From: Shewanella halotolerans
Lineage (GTDB): Bacteria; Pseudomonadota; Gammaproteobacteria; Enterobacterales; Shewanellaceae
Direction: 5' to 3'
Assembly: GCF_019457535.1 (NCBI RefSeq)
Contig: NZ_CP080417.1
Span: 2,790,001-2,854,000 of the forward strand
DNA length: 64,000 nucleotides
Below are positions 34,910-44,279 of this stretch, in pieces (the stretch's first letter is position 1; every line of letters begins with the position of its first letter). The notes beneath the pieces were generated by a model, which saw only the letters and a program-made list of their open reading frames with translations, ran no database searches and was not told the origin of the DNA. The translations under genes and the position numbers were made by a program.

Positions 34910-34972
34910 GCTAACTGCACAGATGTAGACAAATACCGGAAATTTTCATCTGTTTACCCCTGTGCAGCTAGC
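34910..34972. promoter_or_regulatory. large imperfect inverted repeat overlapping the promoter of the DAHP synthase gene
   Basis: Two 25-nt arms (34910-34934 and 34948-34972) match at 20 of 25 positions, with perfect inner blocks such as CTGCACAG/CTGTGCAG. A TATAAT hexamer at 34983-34988 puts the -35 region inside the right arm, so a bound regulator could block RNA polymerase. It is not a good match to the TyrR or TrpR boxes that I know. Confidence 0.55.
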
Positions 34973-35033
34973 AACTATTGGTTATAATCCGAGGCAATCA
35001 GGCGAAAGCCAAGACAAACGCTCGGTATATTGA

Positions 35034-36095
35034 ATGACCATTAAAACAGACGAACTACGCACCACATTACTATGTAAGGCCATTTCACCTGCTAAACTCG
35101 CATCTGAATACCCGCTTACTCAAGACGCCGCCGACTACCTGGTTCAACAGAGACGTGAAGTTGAAGCCATTCTCACCGGTGAAGACAAACGTCTTCTGGT
35201 GATCATCGGCCCCTGCTCTATCCACGACACCCAGGCTGCCATCGACTACGCTAAGCGTCTGGCCGTGCTGCATAAAGAACTCAAAGACTCACTCTGCATC
35301 CTGATGCGCGTCTATTTCGAGAAACCTCGTACCACTGTTGGTTGGAAGGGGCTAATTTCCGATCCGGATCTCGACGGCAGCTTTAATGCCAACAAAGGCC
35401 TGCGCCTGGCGCGTCACCTGTTGCAAGAGATCACCGAGCTAAATCTGCCTATCGCCACCGAATTTTTGGATATGGTTAACGGTCAGTATATTGCCGACCT
35501 CATCACCTGGGGCGCGGTTGGCGCCCGTACCACAGAGAGTCAGATCCACCGCGAGATGGCCTCGGCGCTCTCCTGTCCGGTCGGCTTCAAGAACGGTACC
35601 GACGGCAACATCAATATCGCCATCGACGCGGTGCGCGCCGCCAAGGAACCGCACATCTTCTACTCGCCAGATAAAGATGGCGCCATGGCCGTTTACCGCA
35701 CCAGCGGTAACCCTTATGGCCACATCATACTGCGCGGCGGCAAACAGCCGAACTACCATGAGGCCGACATTCAGGCTGCGGCGCAGAAGCTTAAAGATGT
35801 GGGCCTGTCTCACCGCATGGTGGTGGACTTTAGCCACGGCAACAGCCAGAAGCAGCATAAGCGTCAACTCGAGGTCGCCAAAGATATCATGGCGCAGGTC
35901 GCCTCAGGCTCGACCGCGATTGCCGGCATCATGGCCGAGAGCTTTATCGAAGAGGGCAACCAGAAGGTGGTAGCCGGTGAACCACTGGTTTACGGCAAGA
36001 GCATCACAGATGCCTGCCTCGACTGGGCCGACTCAGAAAAGCTACTGCGAGACCTTGCTGCAGCCTCCAAGGCGCGCATGGCAAAGCTTAGCTAA
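35034..36095 (+). CDS. 3-deoxy-7-phosphoheptulonate synthase (AroF/AroG/AroH family)
   Basis: First step of the shikimate pathway, condensing PEP and erythrose 4-phosphate. Class I signatures GPCSIHDTQAAIDYA, KPRTTVGWKGL and RGGKQPNYHEAD are present; 353 residues. Which aromatic amino acid inhibits it cannot be told here. It sits beside ppsA/ppsR, so PEP supply and use are adjacent, and has a terminator right after it. Confidence 0.95.
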   Translation: MTIKTDELRTTLLCKAISPAKLASEYPLTQDAADYLVQQRREVEAILTGEDKRLLVIIGPCSIHDTQAAIDYAKRLAVLHKELKDSLCILMRVYFEKPRTTVGWKGLISDPDLDGSFNANKGLRLARHLLQEITELNLPIATEFLDMVNGQYIADLITWGAVGARTTESQIHREMASALSCPVGFKNGTDGNINIAIDAVRAAKEPHIFYSPDKDGAMAVYRTSGNPYGHIILRGGKQPNYHEADIQAAAQKLKDVGLSHRMVVDFSHGNSQKQHKRQLEVAKDIMAQVASGSTAIAGIMAESFIEEGNQKVVAGEPLVYGKSITDACLDWADSEKLLRDLAAASKARMAKLS

Positions 36096-36114
36096 TACCT
36101 AATGTGATTATTTT

Positions 36115-36142
36115 AAAAAGGCTTCCTCGTGAAGCCTTTTTT
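36115..36142 (+). terminator. terminator after the DAHP synthase gene
   Basis: Stem AAAAAGGCTTC/GAAGCCTTTTTT with a 5-nt loop. Confidence 0.87.
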
Positions 36143-36248
36143 AATGTCATGAAACCCACCACATTACCGGGCTACAGCGCTGTCATTAAGCCGCGATTAT
36201 CAGTATAATCCGCCGGTTTTTTTCAATGCATAACCTTAAGGTTGCCGT

Positions 36249-36674
36249 ATGCCCCTAACCGATACAGAAACTCAGTATTCTGACGCCATTCGCGCGCGCA
36301 TCGCGCAGTCAGAAGCCCGGGTGATCAAAGCGATTTTTCCCTCTATTACCAACCATCACAACACCCTCTTTGGTGGCGAGGCGCTGGCCTGGATGGATGA
36401 GACCGCCTTTATCGCCGCTACCCGCTTCTGCCGCAAGACACTTGTTACTGTCAGCTCAGATCGTATCGACTTCAATAAGTCGATTCCTGCCGGCACCCTG
36501 GCAGAGATCATTGCCAACGTGATCTATGTGGGTAACACCTCCCTCAAGGTTGAGGTCAACATCTTTGTCGAAGATATGTACCAAGATCATCGTGAGCATG
36601 CCATACGCGGCGTCTTTACCTTTGTGGCGCTGGATGAAGATCGTAAACCCACTAAGGTGTGGAGCGGCGACTGA
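36249..36674 (+). CDS. acyl-CoA thioesterase (YciA type hot-dog fold)
   Basis: 141 residues. NHHNTLFGGEALAWMDETAFIAATRF carries the hot-dog helix and the catalytic Asp of the YciA/BFIT type; VSSDRIDFNKSIPAG follows. Hydrolyses acyl-CoA thioesters, substrate range not readable. AAGGTTG precedes the ATG. A TATAAT at 36204-36209 is the likely -10 element. Confidence 0.9.
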   Translation: MPLTDTETQYSDAIRARIAQSEARVIKAIFPSITNHHNTLFGGEALAWMDETAFIAATRFCRKTLVTVSSDRIDFNKSIPAGTLAEIIANVIYVGNTSLKVEVNIFVEDMYQDHREHAIRGVFTFVALDEDRKPTKVWSGD

Positions 36675-36691
36675 TTTTAAGAAGGTCTCCT

Positions 36692-36763
36692 GTCGGCGGG
36701 CGCACACCTGCCGACTTATTACCTCTCACCTCTAACCTTCCCTAACCTCGCACCTCGTATCTC
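36692..36763. repeat. hairpin plus C/T-rich heptamer repeats downstream of the thioesterase gene
   Basis: A GTCGGCGGG/CCTGCCGAC stem (36692-36715) may act as a weak terminator. It is followed from 36719 by degenerate 7-bp units of the form nnACCTC (TTACCTC, TCACCTC, TAACCTT, then CCCTAACCTC, GCACCTC, GTATCTC). Confidence 0.55.
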
Positions 36764-36783
36764 CCGCTCTCAGCCAAAGACTC

Positions 36784-36801
36784 ATTAGACTTAAGTCTAA
36801 T
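36784..36801. promoter_or_regulatory. 18-bp palindrome upstream of the CrbR-like gene, possible autoregulatory site
   Basis: ATTAGACTTAAGTCTAAT is a perfect palindrome with core TAGAC-N4-GTCTA. The same core occurs before acs (47801-47814) and, in a weaker form, before the porin gene. It lies about 118 nt before the regulator's ATG. Confidence 0.6.
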
Positions 36802-36918
36802 AATTGTTTGTAAAAATGAAAAAATCCCATCACCCAGACACAAAAGCAATAGAATACTGAGTCATTTATCTGTTACATTGACTTTACCTTCAAGTGCAAC
36901 AAAGATAATCAAAAAGCA

Positions 36919-37578
36919 ATGAAGCTCGAAAACTTGCACATCATCATCGCAGATGATCATCCATTATTTAGGAATGCGCTGCGACAGGCATTGAGCGGCG
37001 CCTTTGCCGACACCCAGTGGTTTGAGGCCGATAGTGCCGAAGCCCTACAAGGCCTATTGGAACAGGGCAACACCGCCTATGACTTAGTGTTGCTGGATCT
37101 ACAGATGCCCGGCTCCCATGGTTACTCCACCTTAATACACCTAAGAACCCATTTCCCCGAACTGCCTGTAGTGGTGATCTCCGCTCACGAAGATGCCATG
37201 ACCATCAGCCGCGCCGTCCATTATGGTAGCGCCGGGTTTATTCCCAAGTCCGCCTCCATGGAGACCCTCTCGGAGGCCCTCACGGCTGTACTCTATGGCG
37301 ATATCTGGCTACCGGACAACATAGAGCTGCAAGAGATCAACGAAGATGCCACGGATCAGATGGCAGCCAAGCTTGCCGATCTCACGCCGCAGCAATATAA
37401 GGTGCTGCAGATGTTTGCCGAGGGTCTGCTCAACAAGCAGATCGCCTATGACCTGGGCGTATCCGAGGCCACCATCAAGGCCCACGCCACCGCCATCTTT
37501 AGAAAACTCGGGGTGAGAAACCGCACTCAGGCAGTTATCGCCCTGCAGCAGCTGGAGATGGAAAAGGTCGAGCTATAG
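36919..37578 (+). CDS. crbR: LuxR/NarL-family response regulator, CrbR/ErdR-like
   Basis: 219 residues: receiver domain (1-120) with acidic pair DD near residue 13, phospho-acceptor Asp in VLLDLQMPG and Lys in FIPKSASM; then a LuxR helix-turn-helix (about 155-215) with LNKQIAYDLGVSEATIKAHATAIFRKLGVRNRTQA. The family match is to CrbR/ErdR/AgmR-type regulators of acs. No kinase gene is adjacent; the probable partner is the transporter-kinase hybrid at 44280-47702. Symbol given by homology. Confidence 0.8.
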   Translation: MKLENLHIIIADDHPLFRNALRQALSGAFADTQWFEADSAEALQGLLEQGNTAYDLVLLDLQMPGSHGYSTLIHLRTHFPELPVVVISAHEDAMTISRAVHYGSAGFIPKSASMETLSEALTAVLYGDIWLPDNIELQEINEDATDQMAAKLADLTPQQYKVLQMFAEGLLNKQIAYDLGVSEATIKAHATAIFRKLGVRNRTQAVIALQQLEMEKVEL

Positions 37579-37612
37579 CAGAAAACAAGGATAAGCCAGC
37601 ACAAAAAAGCCG

Positions 37613-37632
37613 AACTCTCGTTCGGCTTTTTT
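37613..37632. terminator. terminator between the response regulator and fghA
   Basis: GCCGAA/TTCGGC stem with A6 and T6 flanks, usable in both directions. Confidence 0.82.
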
Positions 37633-37689
37633 ATTCCCGACTGTTTGTTTTCACAGCCCTTTTTGTTACTTACTTAATGCCTGAAGCTG

Positions 37690-38523
37690 TCATAAAAGAT
37701 GACTGGCGTGGAATCTCAGGTGATCTTCGATAAAGGTGGCGATGAAATAATAGCTGTGATCGTACCCCTCCTGCATGCGCAGGATCAGCGGATACTCCTT
37801 CTCCTTAGCCACCGCTATCAAGGCCTCTGGCCTTAGCTGCTCCTCGAGGAAGTTGTCACTACTGCCCTGATCGATAAAAATCGGCAGATCGCAACTAGCC
37901 TGCTTCATCAGCTCACAGGCATCATAGGCCAGCCAAGCGTCACGGTTCTTACCCAGATACTCACTAAACGCCTTCTGCCCCCAAGGGCAGTTGATAGGAT
38001 TGACGATAGGACTAAAGGCCGAGACAGAGCGATAACGATCTGGATGCTTAAGGCCTATGGTCACGGCGCCGTGGCCTCCCATGGAGTGACCGGCCAGAGA
38101 GCGCGCCTCGGTCACCGGAAAATGGGCCTCGATAAGCTCGGGGAGCTCCTCAACCACATAATCATACATCTGATAATGCGCCTGCCAAGGCGCCTGAGTC
38201 GCGTTGAGATAAAACCCCGCGCCTTGGCCCAGGTCGTAGGCAGCGTCATCGGCCACCTCCATCCCTCTTGGACTAGTATCGGGCGCTACGATGGCCACCC
38301 CCAGCTCTGCCGCAATACGCATGGCGCCAGCCTTTTGCATGAAGTTCTCATCCGTGCAGGTCAGCCCAGACAGCCAGTAAAGCACTGGCACCTTCTGCTC
38401 GCTGGCCTGTGGCGGCAGATAGATGGCGAAACGCATGGCGCAATTTAGCACCCGAGACTGATGCTGATACTGTTTATGCCAACCACCGAAGCACTTGTTG
38501 CTACTGATATTTTCTATGGTCAT
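37690..38523 (-). CDS. fghA: S-formylglutathione hydrolase
   Basis: Esterase that releases formate from S-formylglutathione, the second step of glutathione-dependent formaldehyde oxidation. Nucleophile Ser in GHSMGGHGA; the C-terminal His is in GYDHSYYFIATF. The ATG at 38523 has AGGGA upstream and gives 277 residues, typical of the family; 13 more codons are open upstream. It follows frmA by 60 nt on the same strand. Confidence 0.93.
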   Translation of the reverse strand: MTIENISSNKCFGGWHKQYQHQSRVLNCAMRFAIYLPPQASEQKVPVLYWLSGLTCTDENFMQKAGAMRIAAELGVAIVAPDTSPRGMEVADDAAYDLGQGAGFYLNATQAPWQAHYQMYDYVVEELPELIEAHFPVTEARSLAGHSMGGHGAVTIGLKHPDRYRSVSAFSPIVNPINCPWGQKAFSEYLGKNRDAWLAYDACELMKQASCDLPIFIDQGSSDNFLEEQLRPEALIAVAKEKEYPLILRMQEGYDHSYYFIATFIEDHLRFHASHLL

Positions 38524-38583
38524 ACTCTCATCCCTAAAGGGTGCAGACGCGGGCGTCTGCACCTAAACTAAGCCAAATGATGC

Positions 38584-39762
<1,179 letters not shown>

Positions 39763-39914
39763 TCAATGTAGTCGCTGACCATTACCTTGTCTCGCCAGCA
39801 GGTGCATCACAGTGGATTTGATTACTTGTGTCTATTTTATTTATTTCACACGAGATGATAATCTACGTTTTGTACAAATCATTTTTACCAAATAGTAATA
39901 ATAGGTTTATAGCC

Positions 39915-40784
39915 ATGCAGGAATGGGAAGGGGTCAGCGAGTTTGTCGCGGTGGCGGAGACAGAGAGTTTTACTAAAGCGGGCAAACGCTTAGGGATCTC
40001 TACCGCCCAGGTGAGTCGCCAGGTAGGCGCGCTGGAACAGAGGCTGGATACCAAGCTGCTCTATCGCACCACCCGCAAGGTCTCCATGACGGAAGAGGGA
40101 CAGCTCTACTACCGGCATTGCCGTCAGGTGCTCGATGGCCTGGAAGAGGCCGAACGTGCCCTCAGCAGCTTAAGAGGTCTGCCCCAGGGACTACTGAGGA
40201 TGACGGCGCCGGTGGCCTATGGCGAGAAATATATCCTGCCTGTCGTCAACGACTTCCTACTCGCCTACCCTAACGTGGAGGTGGATATCGCCCTCACCAA
40301 CCGTCAGGTGAGACTGGTAGATGTGGGCATAGACCTGGCCATTCGCATCGGCAAGTTGGCCGATTCTAGCCTGATCGCCAAGCGCATCAGTCAGCGGATC
40401 AACTATGTGTGCGCCTCACCGGACTATCTCAAGCGGTTCGGCGAGCCCCACAGCCTGTCTGAACTGAGCCGGCACAACTGCCTGATCGGCAACCATGACT
40501 ACTGGCGTTTCCTCGAACAGGGCCGCGAGCGCCAGCTTAAGATAAAGGGCAATCTGAGGTGTAATACCGGCCACGGCCTGAGAGACGCGGCGCTTAAGGG
40601 GCTGGGACTGGTGCAGCTGCCCAACTATTATATAGGTCAGGACCTCAAGGCGGGTCGTTTGGTGTCTGTGCTCAACGCCTATCAGGAGCCAAACGAAGGG
40701 GTCTGGGCCCTCTATCCCCAAAACCGCCACCTCTCACCTAAGGTGAAGTTAATGGTAGAGTTTCTCGACCGCGCCCTGCCCTAA
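39915..40784 (+). CDS. LysR-family transcriptional regulator, probable regulator of frmA-fghA
   Basis: N-terminal helix-turn-helix with SFTKAGKRLGISTAQVSRQVGALEQRLDTKLLYRTTRKVSMTEEG; the rest is a LysR effector domain. Start at the ATG at 39915 (289 residues); the frame is open for 29 codons upstream but those are not LysR-like. Divergent orientation to frmA, 200 nt apart, suggests it controls formaldehyde detoxification and itself. Effector unknown. Confidence 0.9.
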   Translation: MQEWEGVSEFVAVAETESFTKAGKRLGISTAQVSRQVGALEQRLDTKLLYRTTRKVSMTEEGQLYYRHCRQVLDGLEEAERALSSLRGLPQGLLRMTAPVAYGEKYILPVVNDFLLAYPNVEVDIALTNRQVRLVDVGIDLAIRIGKLADSSLIAKRISQRINYVCASPDYLKRFGEPHSLSELSRHNCLIGNHDYWRFLEQGRERQLKIKGNLRCNTGHGLRDAALKGLGLVQLPNYYIGQDLKAGRLVSVLNAYQEPNEGVWALYPQNRHLSPKVKLMVEFLDRALP

Positions 40785-40807
40785 ACCTTGCAAGGTTTTA
40801 AGACAAT

Positions 40808-40843
40808 AAAAAACGCCCCTTCATCTAGTATGAAGGCGCGTTT
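40808..40843 (+). terminator. imperfect terminator after the LysR gene
   Basis: CTTCAT/ATGAAG stem extended by AACGC/GCGTT with an internal mismatch; A-rich before, T-rich after. Confidence 0.5.
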
Positions 40844-40891
40844 CTCTTGTTTAATTTAACGCTTAACGTCAGATTAACGGCTGCTCGGCTG

Positions 40892-41137
40892 TCAGTTGCT
40901 GGCGTCGAGCAGACGTTGATAGAGGGCGTCTTTCAGCTCGGCTCTATCGTGCTTAAGCTGATGCATGGCACTATCGTCGATAGGCGCATCGTTAAGCTCT
41001 AGGGTTCGGATCTCTTTGTCTAACGCACTGTACTTCTTGTTGTCTTGCGCGAATCCATCATCGGATTCGGTGAGTTTGAGGATCAGGTCTTGATAATCAG
41101 GAAAGTCGTTAATGAGCGAGTGGTTTTCACCTAGCAT
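40892..41137 (-). CDS. YdcH/DUF465-family small protein
   Basis: 81 residues, almost entirely helical and charged. The ATG at 41137 has AAAGGGGG upstream; 30 extra codons are open before it but are not conserved-looking. HSLINDFPDYQDLILKLTESDDGFAQDNKKYSALDKEI is the DUF465 signature. The family forms short coiled-coil proteins of unknown role. Confidence 0.88.
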   Translation of the reverse strand: MLGENHSLINDFPDYQDLILKLTESDDGFAQDNKKYSALDKEIRTLELNDAPIDDSAMHQLKHDRAELKDALYQRLLDASN

Positions 41138-41313
41138 AAGGCCCCCTTTACTTGAGCAGATAAATGGATAAATTTTATGCCTTGTTGATAAATGTAGCAC
41201 GCCATCACGCCCCTGGTCAGCATCCACCTCACAAAATACTGCAAAGAGTTGATAAATTAAGTTTTAGTGCGCTGTTTAATCACCTTTACACCTGAGATTT
41301 GCCCAGACATTCC

Positions 41314-42603
41314 CTACCTAAAGTGCTCCATCATGCGGTAATAGAGCATGCCCAGCGCCATGCCCTGATTACCGAGCCAATCGCCCACCGGCAGTCTTAC
41401 CTGTTTCATCTGGGCAAAGAGGTCGAATTCCTCCAGTTGCCCCTGCACCGCCTGACTCATGATCTCGCCCATGATGTGCGAGGTGGCCACCCCGTGACCC
41501 GAGTAGCCCTGACAATAAAACAGATGTTCAGACACCTTGCCAAGCTGGGGGATACGGTTAACCACTATGCCCGCCATGCCGGTCCAATCGAACTCTATCT
41601 CCACCCCCTTGAGGCGGGGGAAGGTGCGCTCTATCGCCGGGCGCAGCTCGGCGGCCACATCCTTAGAGTCCCGGCCCGAATAGTTGGTGCCACCACCAAA
41701 CATCAATCGGTTATCGGCGGTCATGCGGTAATAGTCGAGCACGAATCGACTATCATATACGGCTAAATCATGGGGGTTGAGCTGTTTAGCGACTTGTGGG
41801 TCCAGTCTCACCGTGGCGCAGTTACCCAAGGATGCAGGAAACAGCATGCCCCTTAACTTATGACGCGCCAACCTATGATAGGCATTGCCCGCCAGTACGG
41901 CGCAGTTGGCGGTGATCCGCCCCTTATCGGTCGTGACGGTAACCCGCTTATCATCAGAAATATCCAAAACCTGTGAGCCTTCGAAGATCAAGGCGCCGTT
42001 GGCCTCGGCAGCCCTCACCTCGCCGATGCAGAGATTCACCGAGTGCAGGTGCATGTTGCGCCGATTCAATAAGCCACCGTGATACAGCGGCGTGTCCAGA
42101 TAATCGGGAATGTCGGCCTTGCTAAGTAAGGTTAGCTCATCGCCCATGCCCCGCCTCAGCCCCTCTTCATAGGTAGTCTGCATCTCGGCGATGTGGGCCG
42201 GCTTATAGGCGGTGTGCAGATGACCGAATTTAAGGTCACAATCTATCTGATATTTTTCTACCCGCTTTTTAATGATCTCATGACCGCGCCAGCGCAGGTT
42301 CCAGACAAACTCCTCCGCCTCATGGCCGATACGATTACGCAGCTGTTTTACCATGGCGTTATCGCCAGATAGACTGCCGGTCACCTGACCACCGTTACGA
42401 CCAGTTGCCCCCCAGCCCACCTTATTTGCCTCCACGACGGCCACCTTGACGCCTCGCTCGGCAAGTTCCAGGGCGGTCGCCACACCGGTAAAACCTGCGC
42501 CTATGACTACTACATCGACATCCAGCTCCCCCTCTAGGCTTGGATAATGGGTCTCCTGCTTGATAGTGGCATTGTAATAAGAATTACAGCGAGCGAGTGA
42601 CAT
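41314..42603 (-). CDS. FAD-dependent amine oxidase, PuuB/DadA-like
   Basis: 429 residues. Dinucleotide-binding motif VVVIGAGFTGVATALELAERG near residue 30, then GWGATGRNGGQVTGS, which is typical of gamma-glutamylputrescine oxidases and related DAO proteins; C-terminal GYSGHGVATSHIMGE. No other polyamine genes are nearby, so the amine substrate cannot be fixed. Single gene. Confidence 0.85.
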   Translation of the reverse strand: MSLARCNSYYNATIKQETHYPSLEGELDVDVVVIGAGFTGVATALELAERGVKVAVVEANKVGWGATGRNGGQVTGSLSGDNAMVKQLRNRIGHEAEEFVWNLRWRGHEIIKKRVEKYQIDCDLKFGHLHTAYKPAHIAEMQTTYEEGLRRGMGDELTLLSKADIPDYLDTPLYHGGLLNRRNMHLHSVNLCIGEVRAAEANGALIFEGSQVLDISDDKRVTVTTDKGRITANCAVLAGNAYHRLARHKLRGMLFPASLGNCATVRLDPQVAKQLNPHDLAVYDSRFVLDYYRMTADNRLMFGGGTNYSGRDSKDVAAELRPAIERTFPRLKGVEIEFDWTGMAGIVVNRIPQLGKVSEHLFYCQGYSGHGVATSHIMGEIMSQAVQGQLEEFDLFAQMKQVRLPVGDWLGNQGMALGMLYYRMMEHFR

Positions 42604-42742
42604 CCGGCTTTCCTTAATCGTTAGGTTGCGCCGCCATGATGCGGCTTTGTTTTATATTTTTTACAACACGTTTGATATTCGAGTATACCTAGGTGCAATG
42701 TCAGGTCAACTAGTTCACGAGATACTCGCTCGAAAAAACCAA

Positions 42743-42832
42743 GCTAAGAAAACAAAGAGTAAGAAAACAGGAGGTAAGAAAACAGGGCGTAAGAAAATAA
42801 GGAGTAAGAAAGTAGAAAGTAAGAAATGGGCG
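42743..42832. repeat. 15-bp tandem repeat, Lys-rich if translated, in a 321-bp gap
   Basis: Six 15-bp units, for example AGTAAGAAAACAGGA and GGTAAGAAAACAGGG, conserved around TAAGAAAA. The gap 42604-42924 has no confident gene. A plus-strand frame (42626-42862) runs through the repeat and would give KKTKSKKTGGKK-type residues, but has no good ribosome site. The rest of the gap presumably holds the promoter of the flavoprotein gene. Confidence 0.85.
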
Positions 42833-42924
42833 TTACAGCTAGAGAGTAAAAATGATTATTGATATGAATTTACAGGTAAATATAAAAGCAGAGACGCGCC
42901 GCAGGCTGCGGCGCGCTGCTGACG

Positions 42925-43551
42925 TTAACGAGTCTGCTGCCAATAGGCGTACAGGCCGGCAATATCCTTGCTACAGAGCAGATGCATCGCCGCACTCACC
43001 TTGTCATCACTCCAATGCCACCATTGCATCTCCATTAACATGGCTATCTCTTCATCCGAAAAACGATAGCGGATCAGTTTCGCTGGGTTGGCGCCTACTA
43101 TGGCGTAGGCTGGCACATCTTTGGTCACCACGGCGCGACTAGCAACAACGGCGCCATCCCCTACCGTGACTCCAGGCATGATCATCGCTTCAGATCCTAT
43201 CCAGACATCGTTGCCTATCAGGGTATCACCGGCGCGGACAAACCCATCCTGGGCGCCCGAAAAGCTATCACCCTGTTGATAGAAAAAGGGAAAGCTACTG
43301 ACCCAGTCGCTTCTATGGCCTTGATTGCCCGCCATCATAAACACGGCGCCAGAGCCAATGGAACAGTAGTTGCCTATGATAAGCCGGTCGACATCGTCCC
43401 TATCGGGCGCCAGGTAGCGGGCGCAGTCATCGAAGCTATGTTGATGATAATAGCCCGAATAGTAGCTATGCTCGCCCACGATAATATTGGGATTAGTGAC
43501 CTGCTCCTTTAGCGATTGGCCGGCAAAAGGGCTATCAAAATAATTTTTCAT
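42925..43551 (-). CDS. catB: CatB-type xenobiotic acetyltransferase
   Basis: 208 residues, left-handed beta-helix with hexapeptide repeats ([29 protein letters not shown]). It begins [21 protein letters not shown] and has [16 protein letters not shown], both characteristic of CatB chloramphenicol acetyltransferases. The catalytic His is in GNQGHR. Sequence similarity to CatB3-like enzymes is clear from memory, but activity on chloramphenicol is not proven. No mobile element is visible around it. Confidence 0.85.
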   Translation of the reverse strand: MKNYFDSPFAGQSLKEQVTNPNIIVGEHSYYSGYYHQHSFDDCARYLAPDRDDVDRLIIGNYCSIGSGAVFMMAGNQGHRSDWVSSFPFFYQQGDSFSGAQDGFVRAGDTLIGNDVWIGSEAMIMPGVTVGDGAVVASRAVVTKDVPAYAIVGANPAKLIRYRFSDEEIAMLMEMQWWHWSDDKVSAAMHLLCSKDIAGLYAYWQQTR

Positions 43552-43639
43552 CTTAAAACCTATTGTTACTTGTCCTCAAACCTTCCCAAACTAGCGTGCA
43601 TTCGAGTGTTCCAGGAGATGGCACTAGGGCATTCACACT

Positions 43640-44251
43640 TTACTGTGCCACCCAGCTTCGGCTGGCAAGCTGCTTTTCCCCTTGATAGAGCTCCAGGGTA
43701 AAGTGCTCACCCTTAACTATCTGCCCCACGCCCTTGGGTGTGCCTGTCATCAGGATGTCGCCATCTTCGAGAGTCATGAAACTGGCGATCTCGGCCAACA
43801 TGGCCTCGGGGCGATTAAGCATCAAGGCTACATCCCCCTGCTGGCGCAGCTCACCGTCGACGATCAAGCGAAACGAGAGTGAGTCGAGATCGCCATCAAA
43901 AGGCACAAACTCGCTAAACAGCGCGGCGCCATCGAAAGACTTGGCCCGCTCCCAGGGTAGCCCCTTGGCCTTAAGACGGCTCTGTAGCTGACGTTTGGTG
44001 AGATCTAAGCCGACGCCCACAGCCTCAAAGCGGCCCGCCTTCACCAAAAAGCAGAGCTCTGCCTCATAGTGCAGTGGCTCCTGATGGGTACTGAGTAGGG
44101 TCTCGGATATTGCCGAATTAGGCTTAACGAACAGCACCATCTCTTCGGGCATCTCGTTGTTAAGCTCCTTGATGTGCTCGACATAATTTCGCCCGACGCA
44201 GACTATCTTACTCGGCGTCACTTGTTGCTCTAAATATTTAACCAAGCGCAA
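43640..44251 (-). CDS. fumarylacetoacetate hydrolase-family protein
   Basis: 203 residues. KIVCVGRNYVEHIKEL at the start and HYEAELCFLV with metal-binding Glu residues are FAH hallmarks; GTPKGVG appears near the end. Related proteins are acylpyruvate hydrolases or oxaloacetate decarboxylases (YcgM type). The TTG start has AGGAGTG 4 nt upstream. Not part of an aromatic catabolic cluster here. Confidence 0.88.
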   Translation of the reverse strand: MRLVKYLEQQVTPSKIVCVGRNYVEHIKELNNEMPEEMVLFVKPNSAISETLLSTHQEPLHYEAELCFLVKAGRFEAVGVGLDLTKRQLQSRLKAKGLPWERAKSFDGAALFSEFVPFDGDLDSLSFRLIVDGELRQQGDVALMLNRPEAMLAEIASFMTLEDGDILMTGTPKGVGQIVKGEHFTLELYQGEKQLASRSWVAQ

Positions 44252-44279
44252 ACTTCACTCCTTCGCTGTTGATGTATTC

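Noticed and set aside
42626..42862. 78-codon plus-strand frame as a real gene
   Set aside because: Weak start context and mostly repeat DNA; reported as a repeat and as a low-interest finding, not as a gene.
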